NCBI RefSeq assembly: GCF_900177615.1 | Contig: NZ_FXAP01000005.1 | Span: 348,030-412,029, forward strand | DNA: 64,000 nucleotides | Source of the DNA: Plantibacter flavus | GTDB taxonomy: Bacteria > Actinomycetota > Actinomycetes > Actinomycetales > Microbacteriaceae | Reading direction: 5' to 3' | In this document: in pieces, positions 8,824 through 16,089 of the stretch | How positions within the stretch are numbered: position 1 is the stretch's first letter | Layout: the number at the start of each line of letters is the position of its first letter | The notes under the pieces: model-generated | Seen by the model: only the letters and a program-made list of their open reading frames with translations | What the model was told of the DNA's origin: nothing | The model's database searches: none | Position numbers and translations under genes: made by a program

Positions 8824-9755
8824 GCTGTCTGTGGCTCCTGAGCTGCGAGGTAGGCGTGGTAGCTCGCGGCGACGCCGGCCGCGAGCGGGGTGGTGGGGTT
8901 CCAGCCGAGCGCACGGGCGGCGGCTGAGTCGAGCAGGCGCTGGTGCACGCCGGAAGGCTTGGTGGCGTCGTACCGGAAGTGACCGGTGAAGCCGGCGGCG
9001 CGACCGGCTGCTTCGTAGTACTCGGTGATGCTGTGGTCGACACCCGGCCCGAGGTTGAGCGTGACGGGCCATGCGTCGAGTGAGCCGAGCTGCGTGACGA
9101 GCCACGCCGCGAGGTCGGGCGTGTAGGTGAATTCGCGTCGGGCGGTGCCGTCGCCCCAGACCTCGACCTCGTCGGAGCCGCTCGTCACGGCGGCGTGCAC
9201 CTTGCCGAGGGCGGCGGCGATGAGGTGCGCCTGACCGTGGGTGTAGTCGTCGCCCGGGCCGTAGAGGTTCGACGGCACTGCTGCGCGATAGGCGAACCCG
9301 TACTGCCGACTCGCGTACTCGCAGAGCTTCGTCCCGGCGATCTTCGCGAGCGCATATCCCTCGTTCGCGCCCTCCAGCGTGCCGCTGAGGAGCGCGCCCT
9401 CGCCGATCGGCTGTGGGAGCCCCTCGGGGTAGATCGCCGCACTCGACACGTAGAGCAGCTCGGGGACACCGGCATCGATCGCGCCTCGGATGACCGAGGT
9501 GTCGATCAGGAGGTTGTCGAGCAGGAAGTCGGTGGGACGCTGCAGCTTCGCCTGGATGCCGGCGACCTTCGCGGCGGCGTGCACGATCGCGTCCGGCGAC
9601 GTGCGCCCGATGAGGGCGGCGACGGCGGCACGATCGGTGAGGTCGGCGTCCGCGCGCGTCGCCACGATCAGTTCGTCGGCGGCGCGGAGCGTGGGCCAGA
9701 CTTCGGCGATGCTCGAACCGAGCATGCCGGCACCACCGGTGAGGAGGACGCGCAC
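8820..9755 (-). CDS. GDP-fucose-synthase-like NAD(P)-dependent epimerase/reductase
   Basis: This 311-residue short-chain dehydrogenase closely follows GDP-L-fucose synthase. It has the Rossmann loop TGGAGMLGSS (6-15), AAAKVAGI near 60, the catalytic YALAK, NLYGPGDD, an AHLI histidine segment and WGDGTARREF. In the E. coli enzyme the epimerase site uses Cys109 (in GSSCIYP) and His179. Here the matching stretch is SSAAIYP, so the cysteine position is Ala107 while the histidine is kept. Beside Gmd and the ColD-like dehydratase it should reduce the 4-keto group of the 3,6-dideoxy sugar, the ColC role. Whether it still epimerises C5 is doubtful. The gene lies 5 bp downstream of gmd. Confidence 0.85.
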   Translation of the reverse strand: MRVLLTGGAGMLGSSIAEVWPTLRAADELIVATRADADLTDRAAVAALIGRTSPDAIVHAAAKVAGIQAKLQRPTDFLLDNLLIDTSVIRGAIDAGVPELLYVSSAAIYPEGLPQPIGEGALLSGTLEGANEGYALAKIAGTKLCEYASRQYGFAYRAAVPSNLYGPGDDYTHGQAHLIAAALGKVHAAVTSGSDEVEVWGDGTARREFTYTPDLAAWLVTQLGSLDAWPVTLNLGPGVDHSITEYYEAAGRAAGFTGHFRYDATKPSGVHQRLLDSAAARALGWNPTTPLAAGVAASYHAYLAAQEPQTA

Positions 9756-9760
9756 CGCGC

Positions 9761-10825
9761 CTAGACCTCCGCGGTGTCGATGTAGGGCTTGCCCGACGCC
9801 TCGAGCTCGGCGACGTCGGAGTCGACCATGATCTGCGCGAGGCGCGGTGGCAGCACCTTCGGGGTCCAGCCGAGGACCGACTCGGCCTTCGCGTAGTCGC
9901 CGATCAGCGCGTCGACCTCGGTGGGACGAAGGTAGCGCTCGTCGAACTTGACGTACTTCTCCCAGTCGAGGTCGAGCCGCTCGAAGGAGAACTGCAGGAA
10001 GTCCTTGACCGTGTACGCGGTGTTGGTGGCCAGGACGAAGTCAGTCGGTTCCTCGGCCTGCAGCATCCGCCACATGCCCTCGACGTAGTCGGGCGCGTAG
10101 CCCCAGTCACGGACGGCGTCGAGGTTGCCCATGTACAGGAAGTCCTGCTGGCCGGCGGCGATGCGGGCGGCGGCTCGGGTGATCTTGCGGGTCACGAAGG
10201 TGCCACCGCGTCGCGGCGACTCGTGGTTGAACAGGATGCCGTTGACCGCGAACATGCCGTAGGCCTCACGGTAGTTCCGGGTGATCCAGTAGGAGTAGAC
10301 CTTCGCGACGCCGTAGGGCGAACGCGGGTAGAAGGGGGTCTCCTCGTTCTGCGGCGGCGGCGTCGCCCCGAACATCTCGGAGCTCGACGCCTGGTAGAAG
10401 CGGCAGTGCAGACCGATCTGGCGGATGGCCTCGAGGAGCCGGACGGTCCCGATGCCGGTCGTGTCACCCGTGTACTCGGGCTCGTCGAAGCTGACGCGCA
10501 CGTGCGACTGCGCGGCGAGGTTGTACACCTCGTCGGGCTGGATCTCCGCGAGCAGTGTCGCCAGGCGCGAGCCGTCGGCCAGGTCGGCGAAGTGCAACTG
10601 GAGCCTGGGCGAACCGTCGTGGGTCGCCTCGGGGTCGTAGATGTGGTCGATCCGCCCGGTGTTGAAGGTCGACGCGCGACGCACGAAACCGTGCACCTCG
10701 TACCCCTTCGACAGCAGGAGTTCTGCGAGGTAGCTGCCGTCCTGGCCGGTGATACCGGTGATGACGGCCTTCTTGGTGGTGACGCCTGTCGTGGCCGGGG
10801 CCGCCGGGGCTGATGTCTCAGTCAT
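9761..10825 (-). CDS. gmd: GDP-mannose 4,6-dehydratase
   Basis: The 354-residue protein converts GDP-D-mannose to GDP-4-keto-6-deoxy-D-mannose with bound NADP, the entry step of the dideoxyhexose branch. Recognisable segments are [17 protein letters not shown] (Rossmann loop), [17 protein letters not shown], the catalytic SSSEMFG, the Y-X3-K pair in [23 protein letters not shown], and [18 protein letters not shown]. All are near-diagnostic for Gmd. The N-terminal 17 residues ([17 protein letters not shown]) are a short extension. A -10 box lies 8 bp before the start. The next two genes follow within 5 bp and by ATGA overlap, so this heads an operon. No genes making GDP-mannose are seen in the window. 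Confidence 0.95.
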   Translation of the reverse strand: MTETSAPAAPATTGVTTKKAVITGITGQDGSYLAELLLSKGYEVHGFVRRASTFNTGRIDHIYDPEATHDGSPRLQLHFADLADGSRLATLLAEIQPDEVYNLAAQSHVRVSFDEPEYTGDTTGIGTVRLLEAIRQIGLHCRFYQASSSEMFGATPPPQNEETPFYPRSPYGVAKVYSYWITRNYREAYGMFAVNGILFNHESPRRGGTFVTRKITRAAARIAAGQQDFLYMGNLDAVRDWGYAPDYVEGMWRMLQAEEPTDFVLATNTAYTVKDFLQFSFERLDLDWEKYVKFDERYLRPTEVDALIGDYAKAESVLGWTPKVLPPRLAQIMVDSDVAELEASGKPYIDTAEV

Positions 10826-10833
10826 GGAAGACC

Positions 10834-10839
10834 ACTCTA
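10834..10839 (-). promoter_or_regulatory. -10 box TAGAGT for the dideoxyhexose operon
   Basis: TAGAGT on the minus strand ends 8 bp before ATG 10825 of gmd, giving a transcript with little or no leader. Confidence 0.45.
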
Positions 10840-10887
10840 CCCGGGCCGTGGTCCCGTTCGGGCGGCCCTCCCGCTCCGGAAGCTTGC

Positions 10888-10893
10888 TACCGT
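10888..10893 (+). promoter_or_regulatory. -10 box TACCGT, leaderless promoter
   Basis: TACCGT ends 6 bp before GTG 10900. Together with the gmd -10 box it makes a compact divergent promoter region of about 75 bp. Confidence 0.5.
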
Positions 10894-10899
10894 ACCGGG

Positions 10900-11781
10900 G
10901 TGACGCTCGACATCATGATGCCTTTCTACGGCCGCTTCGACCACTTCCGCACGGCGGTGCTGAGCGTGCTCGCGCAGACCGATCCGGACTGGCGGTTGGT
11001 CGTGGTCGACGACGTCTATCCGGACACGGCACCGGGCGAATGGCTGCAGTCGCTCGGCGACGATCGCATCGTGTACCTCCGCAACGAACGGAACCTCGGG
11101 GTGAGCGGCAACTTCGACCGCTGCATCGAACTCGTGACGGCGGAACGATGTGTCCTCATCGGGTGCGACGACGAGCTCCTCCCGGAGTACGTTGCGCTGA
11201 TGGCGACCATCGCGGCGCGTTTCCCCGACGTCGACCTCATCCAGCCCGGTGTGGAAGTGATCGACGAGGCCGGGCAGGTCGTCCGACCACTGGGCGACCG
11301 GATCAAGGCGATCCTCCGACCGGCCGCACCCGAGCCGGTCCGGCTCGCCGGCGAGCGACTCACGGCCAGCCTGCTCCGCGGCAACTGGGCGTACTTCCCG
11401 TCCGTGTGCTGGCGCGTCGATTCGGTGCGGCGCTTCGGGTTCCGGGCCGACCTGCACGTGGTCCAGGATCTCGCCCTGATGATGGAGATCTTCCGCGCCG
11501 GTGGCACGCTCGTGCTCGACGACACCACGGTCTTCCGGTATCGCCGACACGGAGGGAGTGTGTCCTCGTACACCGCCGTCGACGGTAAGCGCTTCCAACA
11601 GGAGCGCACGGTGTTCGCCGAGGAGGCCGCCCGACAGGCGGCCCTCGGCTGGAACCGAGCCGCTCGAGTCGCCCGCGCGCACGTCACCTCACGGCTCAAC
11701 GCGGCCCTGCAGCTCCCGAAGGCAGCGCTCGCCCGCGACACAGCAGGACTGCGCATCCTGCTCCGGCACACCTTCGCCTGA
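10900..11781 (+). CDS. Family 2 glycosyltransferase
   Basis: The 293-residue GT-A enzyme opens with [20 protein letters not shown], then [10 protein letters not shown] (first metal/nucleotide aspartates) and [12 protein letters not shown] near residue 87, corresponding to the D-X-D region. [15 protein letters not shown] is the usual acceptor-side acidic segment of GT2 rhamnosyl- and galactosyl-transferases. The final 60 residues are basic and amphipathic and may sit on the membrane. The GTG start at 10900 is set by the leaderless -10 box and by the hydrophobic first strand starting directly after it. It diverges from gmd, so it may transfer the dideoxyhexose; that is context only. Confidence 0.8.
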   Translation: MTLDIMMPFYGRFDHFRTAVLSVLAQTDPDWRLVVVDDVYPDTAPGEWLQSLGDDRIVYLRNERNLGVSGNFDRCIELVTAERCVLIGCDDELLPEYVALMATIAARFPDVDLIQPGVEVIDEAGQVVRPLGDRIKAILRPAAPEPVRLAGERLTASLLRGNWAYFPSVCWRVDSVRRFGFRADLHVVQDLALMMEIFRAGGTLVLDDTTVFRYRRHGGSVSSYTAVDGKRFQQERTVFAEEAARQAALGWNRAARVARAHVTSRLNAALQLPKAALARDTAGLRILLRHTFA

Positions 11782-11818
11782 TCAGCCCGTCGCACGGATC
11801 GATCGGGCCCTCCCTGGG

Positions 11819-11824
11819 TAGGAT
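11819..11824 (+). promoter_or_regulatory. -10 box TAGGAT, leaderless promoter
   Basis: TAGGAT ends exactly 6 bp before ATG 11831, with no ribosome-binding site between. Confidence 0.55.
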
Positions 11825-11830
11825 TGCCTC

Positions 11831-12568
11831 ATGCCGCACCAGCTCGAACGCACGCTCATCGTCATGCCGGCGCTCAATGAGGAGGCGTCCGTCGCCGCCG
11901 TGGTGCGCGAGGTCCAGGACAAGCTGCCGGGTGTCGCGATCCTCGTCGTCAATGACGGCTCGACCGACGACACGACCGTCCAGGCGAGGTCCGCGGGCGC
12001 CGTCGTAGCCGAGCTCCCGTTCAACCTCGGCGTCGGCGGTGCGATGCGGGTCGGGTTCAAGTACGCCCTCGAGCATGGGTACCGCAACGTCGTGCAGGTC
12101 GATTCGGACGGGCAGCACGACCCGGCAGGTGTCCTGCAGCTCCTGGACGAACTGGCGACCGCCGACCTCGTCCTCGGCGCACGCTTCGCGGGCGCGGGGA
12201 ACTATGAGGTGCGAGGACCTCGGAAGTGGGCGATGGTCGTGCTGTCGGGCGCCCTCAGCCGCGTCGCCCGGACGAAGCTCACCGACACGACGAGCGGCTT
12301 CCGCGCGACGGGCCCCCGGGCGGTCCGACTCTTCGCCGAGCACTACCCGGCCGAATACCTCGGTGACACGATCGAATCGCTCGTGATCGCCGCGCGCGCC
12401 GGTTGCGTCATCCGCCAGGTACCTGTGGCCATGCGGCCCCGCGCTGGCGGCACCCCGTCGCACAACCCGTTCAAGGCCGCGACCTACCTGGCCCGTGCCG
12501 GTCTCGCGCTCGTGTTCGCGCTCATCCGACCGCCGGTCGCGCTCCACGGAGAGGTGGTGACCGCATGA
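11831..12568 (+). CDS. Polyprenyl-phosphate glycosyltransferase (DPM1-like GT2)
   Basis: The 245-residue soluble GT2 has LIVMPALNEEASVAAVV, VVNDGSTDDT, LPFNLGVGGAMRVGFKYA and VQVDSDGQHDP, the pattern of dolichol/undecaprenyl-phosphate mannose or glucose synthases. DTTSGFRATG is the conserved acceptor-loop segment. Such enzymes load a sugar onto undecaprenyl phosphate for later use outside the membrane. It is coupled by ATGA overlap to a DUF2304 gene, a pairing seen repeatedly in actinobacterial glycan loci. No membrane segments follow the catalytic domain, and the DUF2304 partner may supply the anchor. Confidence 0.85.
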   Translation: MPHQLERTLIVMPALNEEASVAAVVREVQDKLPGVAILVVNDGSTDDTTVQARSAGAVVAELPFNLGVGGAMRVGFKYALEHGYRNVVQVDSDGQHDPAGVLQLLDELATADLVLGARFAGAGNYEVRGPRKWAMVVLSGALSRVARTKLTDTTSGFRATGPRAVRLFAEHYPAEYLGDTIESLVIAARAGCVIRQVPVAMRPRAGGTPSHNPFKAATYLARAGLALVFALIRPPVALHGEVVTA

Positions 12569-12957
12569 TGCCCCTCGGCACCTACATCCTCGGAATCGTC
12601 GCCGCCCTGTTCACGCTCGGGGTCGTCATCGAGATGCTCCGACGCCGCAGGATGCGCGAACGCCACGCCGTGTGGTGGCTCGTCGCCGGCTGCCTCGCGC
12701 TCATCATCGGCGTGTTCCCCCAGGTCCTCGCCGGTGTCGCCGTCGCGATCGGCGTGGAGATCCCGACGAACCTCGTGTTCTTCGTCAGCATCCTGGTGCT
12801 GTTCCTCGTGAGCATCCAACACAGTTCGGAACTGACCACGCTCGAGCAGCGGAGTCGGACGCTCGCCGAGGAGAGCGCCCTGCAGGATCTGCGCATCACC
12901 GAGCTGGAACGCCGACTCGCCGACGGCTCACACGGCGAGAGCCACGGCACCGCCTGA
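12565..12957 (+). CDS. DUF2304 small membrane protein
   Basis: This 130-residue protein has three hydrophobic segments (about 3-20, 36-60 and 67-85), then a charged helical tail rich in Glu and Arg (HSSELTTLEQRSRTLAEESA) that looks like a short coiled coil. The segment MRERHAVWWLVAGC is typical of DUF2304. The family is uncharacterised but regularly accompanies DPM1-like glycosyltransferases, as here through the ATGA overlap. A membrane adaptor or accessory subunit for the transferase is a reasonable inference. A 6-bp hairpin (CCTGAG/CTCAGG) follows in the 23-bp gap before the convergent flippase gene. Confidence 0.8.
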   Translation: MMPLGTYILGIVAALFTLGVVIEMLRRRRMRERHAVWWLVAGCLALIIGVFPQVLAGVAVAIGVEIPTNLVFFVSILVLFLVSIQHSSELTTLEQRSRTLAEESALQDLRITELERRLADGSHGESHGTA

Positions 12958-12980
12958 CGCCGGAAGTGCCTGAGCGCCCC

Positions 12981-14246
12981 TCAGGAAGTGATCGGGCGTC
13001 TGCGCAGGAGTGCGATCACGTGCACGACGAGCCCGGCGACCGGTCCGACCGTGAGCGCCAGGAGCGTCCGCTCGTGGAGCCCGAGCGGAAGCAGGAGCGT
13101 GGCGACCATCGCGAGCGCGGCGACGATCCATCCCGCCGCGAAAGCGGTGTGCCGCGACCGCGAGAGCGTCGCGGACCCGGTCACGCACAGTGCGCCGACG
13201 AGCCCGGCCGTCGCGACGAGCAACCCGATCGTCCCACCCGCGAGGACGTCGGAGCGTCCGAACACGACGGAGAGCGCCCACGGACCGAGCCACCACGCGA
13301 GCAACCCCAGCACCCCCGCCGCCACGACGACGAGGACGACCATCCGGAGGACCCACCCGAGCACGGCGTCCGCGTGCGAACGGAACACGATGACGAGGTA
13401 ACTCTGCAGCGCCAGGACGACGATCACGATCGGCGCCCGGGTCAGGGTGATGGCGTAGGTGAGCGATCCGAAGGCGTTCGCCGAGACGGTGTCACCCGTG
13501 GCCTGGATGACGAGGGGAAGCCCGCTCACCATCACGCCCGTCGCGGCGGAGGCGACCACCGTCCGCAGCACGTTCCAACTGAGGGCCGTCGGACCGACGT
13601 CGATGCCGAACCGGCCGACCACCCCGCGACGGACGAACGGCCAGAGGATGAGCGGCGTCAGCACGAACGGCGCGGCGACGCCCCAGGCGAGCAGCGTCGT
13701 GTCGTCGGTCACCAGGAGGAGTCCACCGACGATCGCGAACCGCAGGAGCCCGTCGACGATCGTCAGTGCAGCAACCGAGGTCCAGAGCGAGAGACCGTAC
13801 AGGACGCCGGCCGTCGCAGCCACGATCACGTAGGCGGCGAGTCCGATGACGAGCTGCGGGACCAGCGCCCACCCCGCGTCCGGGAAGACCGCCCCGACCC
13901 ACAGCCACGCGGTCGCGGCGACGAGTGCGGCAGCGATCGCGGACGCGGCGAGGGCGAAGTTCCGCACGACCGGCGCGCGCGTCGACGTCTCGACCGTGAC
14001 GGGATCCGGGTGCGTCGCGCGGGCCACCTCCTGCTGCACCCCGGAGAGGGCGCTGACCAGGAGGTAGAGCGCGGACCAGAAGACGGAGAACGGCGCGTAC
14101 GCCGCCGTTCCGAGCGCCGCCCCGGTCACGATCTGCAACAGGTAGCCCGCGCCACCTCCGACAGCCGTAGCCACGAGGATGAGGACGGCGCCGTTGGGTC
14201 CGCGACGCGCGGCGTCGGCGGGCGTGGCGCTACCGGGAGCCGACAC
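12981..14246 (-). CDS. Second polysaccharide flippase-like membrane protein
   Basis: The 421-residue protein has roughly twelve hydrophobic segments separated by short charged loops (for example FVRRGVVGRFGIDVGPT and VFRSHADAVLGW), fitting the Wzx/MOP-type exporter topology. There is no recognisable catalytic motif. GTG 14246 is chosen because GAGGA sits 8 bp before it; the longer frame reaching 14432 would add about 60 residues of unlikely composition lying over the promoter region. It converges with the DUF2304 gene. Having two flippase-like genes plus an ABC exporter suggests more than one glycan or intermediate is exported. Confidence 0.7.
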   Translation of the reverse strand: MSAPGSATPADAARRGPNGAVLILVATAVGGGAGYLLQIVTGAALGTAAYAPFSVFWSALYLLVSALSGVQQEVARATHPDPVTVETSTRAPVVRNFALAASAIAAALVAATAWLWVGAVFPDAGWALVPQLVIGLAAYVIVAATAGVLYGLSLWTSVAALTIVDGLLRFAIVGGLLLVTDDTTLLAWGVAAPFVLTPLILWPFVRRGVVGRFGIDVGPTALSWNVLRTVVASAATGVMVSGLPLVIQATGDTVSANAFGSLTYAITLTRAPIVIVVLALQSYLVIVFRSHADAVLGWVLRMVVLVVVAAGVLGLLAWWLGPWALSVVFGRSDVLAGGTIGLLVATAGLVGALCVTGSATLSRSRHTAFAAGWIVAALAMVATLLLPLGLHERTLLALTVGPVAGLVVHVIALLRRRPITS

Positions 14247-14430
14247 GCCGGTCCTCGACGGGAGGGTGCAGAACGAGAGGCACGGAGCGGGATCCTTCGC
14301 TTGGGACGGACGACATTCGATGGTACCGCCGCACCGGCCGCCGCCCAGGTCGGCGGGTAGACTGACGCAGCAGACCAGACCGAACGCGCGGCCACATGCA
14401 GCGTGTGCTCCCTGATTGGACCAGCCGCCC

Positions 14431-16011
14431 ATGGCCTCAGCCCCATCCGTCCCACCGATCGACGACCGGGAACGGGGGGCACGCCAGGCTCATGGCCTCG
14501 TCCGCCGCTTCCTCATCGTGTTCGCGTTCGCGTGGATCGTCTGCACGGCGATCACGAGCGCCTGGGCGCTGACGACCCCGCTCGCGGCAGCACCCGACGA
14601 GCCGGCGCACATCGTCAAGGCCGCTTCGGTGGCTCGCGGGCAGCTCGTCGGACCCTCGACGCCGAAGGGCAACGTGGTGCAGGTGCCGTCGTACATCGCC
14701 TGGACCAACAATCAGACCTGCACCGCCTTCACCGAGACGGTCACGGCCGACTGTGTCACGCAGGTGCCGGGCGACCCGACCACCCTCGTCGACATCACCA
14801 CCACGGCCGGACTCTACAACCCGCTGTACTACGTCCTCGTGGGGTGGCCGTCGCTCGTCTTCGACGACTCCACGGGCATCTTCGCCATGCGGCTCATGAG
14901 CGCACTGGTCTGCTCGTTCTTCCTCGCCGTCGGCTTCGCGCTCATCGCCACCTGGCGCCACCGTGCCCTGCCCGTCATCGCCTTCCTGACCGCGGCGACA
15001 CCGGTCACCCTGTTCCTGGCGGGCACGATCAACCCGAACGGCCTCGAGGTCACCGCGATGATGGCGGCCGTCGTCGGACTGCTGACGATCACGACGAGAC
15101 AGTCCGCGGCCCCGCTGTGGCTCCCCTTGAGCGCTCTCGTGGTCGGCGGCGTCTTTGCAGCCAACACGCGTGGTCTGTCTCCCTTGTGGCTCGCGATGGC
15201 CATCGCTGCGGCACTCGTGCTGCTACCCGGTCGGGACCTCCTCGCGCTGTTGAAGCGCCGTTCGGTGCAGGTGACGATCGTCCTCGTCGCGCTCGGCACC
15301 GCCGCCGCCGCCGCATGGTTGCTCGGCTCGAACTCGCTCGCCATGGCGGTCGACCCCAATGCGCCGCCTCCCCCGTACCCGCACGTCGGTGACGCGCCCA
15401 TCGTCGGGGTCGCGGTCATCCTCGACCTCACCTTCTACTACGGTGCGCAGATGATCGGCGAGTTCGGCTGGCTCGACACGCCCGCCCCTGACGCGGTGTT
15501 CTTCATCTGGCCGGCCGTCATCGGCCTGCTGCTCCTCGGTGCCGGTGTCCTCCTCCGCGGGCGTCGACTGGTCGTCGCCGTCCTCCTCATGGCCGCCGTC
15601 GTCTTCGTCCCCGCGCTCCTCCAGGGCGTGTGGGTGACCTCGGGTGGGATCATCTGGCAGGGCCGGTACACGTTGCCGTTGTTCGCGCTCATGCTCCTCA
15701 CCATCGGCGCACTGCTCGCCGAGCACGGCTCGGCGCTCGGCCGCTCGATCCAGCGGCGACTCGTCGTGATCTTGATCGCCGCGCTCGGGTTCGCGCAGTT
15801 CCTCAGCTACATCGGGGCGCTCCGCCGCTACAGCATCGGCGACACCGGTGGGAGCTGGCTCGCGATGATCACCCGGCCGGAGTGGACGCCGCCGGGCGGC
15901 ATGACGCTCTGGCTCGCCGTCGGCGTCCTCACGATCGGCGCGGCCTGCTTCGGAGCTGCACGACTCGCCTTGCGCGCGCGGGCCGAGGACGAGCTCGTGA
16001 CCGTTCGCTGA
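14431..16011 (+). CDS. DUF2142 multi-spanning membrane protein
   Basis: The 526-residue protein has a cytoplasmic N-terminus of about 30 residues and then 10-12 membrane spans. The first periplasmic loop carries AAPDEPAHIVKAASVARGQL, with acidic residues placed as in DUF2142 and related GT-C transferases that use lipid-linked sugar donors outside the membrane. A loop with two cysteines (NNQTCTAFTETVTADCVTQV) could be disulfide-bonded. A GT-C glycosyltransferase role is inference from fold resemblance. ATG 14431 is preferred over the in-frame TTG 14416. A candidate -10 box TAGACT lies at 14357-14362. A long perfect terminator hairpin follows. Confidence 0.75.
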   Translation: MASAPSVPPIDDRERGARQAHGLVRRFLIVFAFAWIVCTAITSAWALTTPLAAAPDEPAHIVKAASVARGQLVGPSTPKGNVVQVPSYIAWTNNQTCTAFTETVTADCVTQVPGDPTTLVDITTTAGLYNPLYYVLVGWPSLVFDDSTGIFAMRLMSALVCSFFLAVGFALIATWRHRALPVIAFLTAATPVTLFLAGTINPNGLEVTAMMAAVVGLLTITTRQSAAPLWLPLSALVVGGVFAANTRGLSPLWLAMAIAAALVLLPGRDLLALLKRRSVQVTIVLVALGTAAAAAWLLGSNSLAMAVDPNAPPPPYPHVGDAPIVGVAVILDLTFYYGAQMIGEFGWLDTPAPDAVFFIWPAVIGLLLLGAGVLLRGRRLVVAVLLMAAVVFVPALLQGVWVTSGGIIWQGRYTLPLFALMLLTIGALLAEHGSALGRSIQRRLVVILIAALGFAQFLSYIGALRRYSIGDTGGSWLAMITRPEWTPPGGMTLWLAVGVLTIGAACFGAARLALRARAEDELVTVR

Positions 16012-16029
16012 CACCCCTCCCCCGCTGCG

Positions 16030-16077
16030 GACGACGAAGGCGCCGACACCCTGGAGAGTGTCGGCGCCTTCGTCGTC
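16030..16077. terminator. Strong bidirectional terminator
   Basis: A perfect 20-bp inverted repeat (arms 16030-16049 and 16058-16077, beginning GACGACGAAGGCGCC) surrounds an 8-nt loop, in the gap between convergent genes ending at 16011 and 16090. A few T residues lie within the arms but no long U-tract follows. Confidence 0.85.
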
Positions 16078-16089
16078 GCATCGGCGTGG

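Noticed and set aside
12672..14360. Plus-strand open frame of 562 codons rich in Arg, Asp and Glu
   Set aside because: It lies antisense to the second flippase gene, whose reading gives clean membrane helices.
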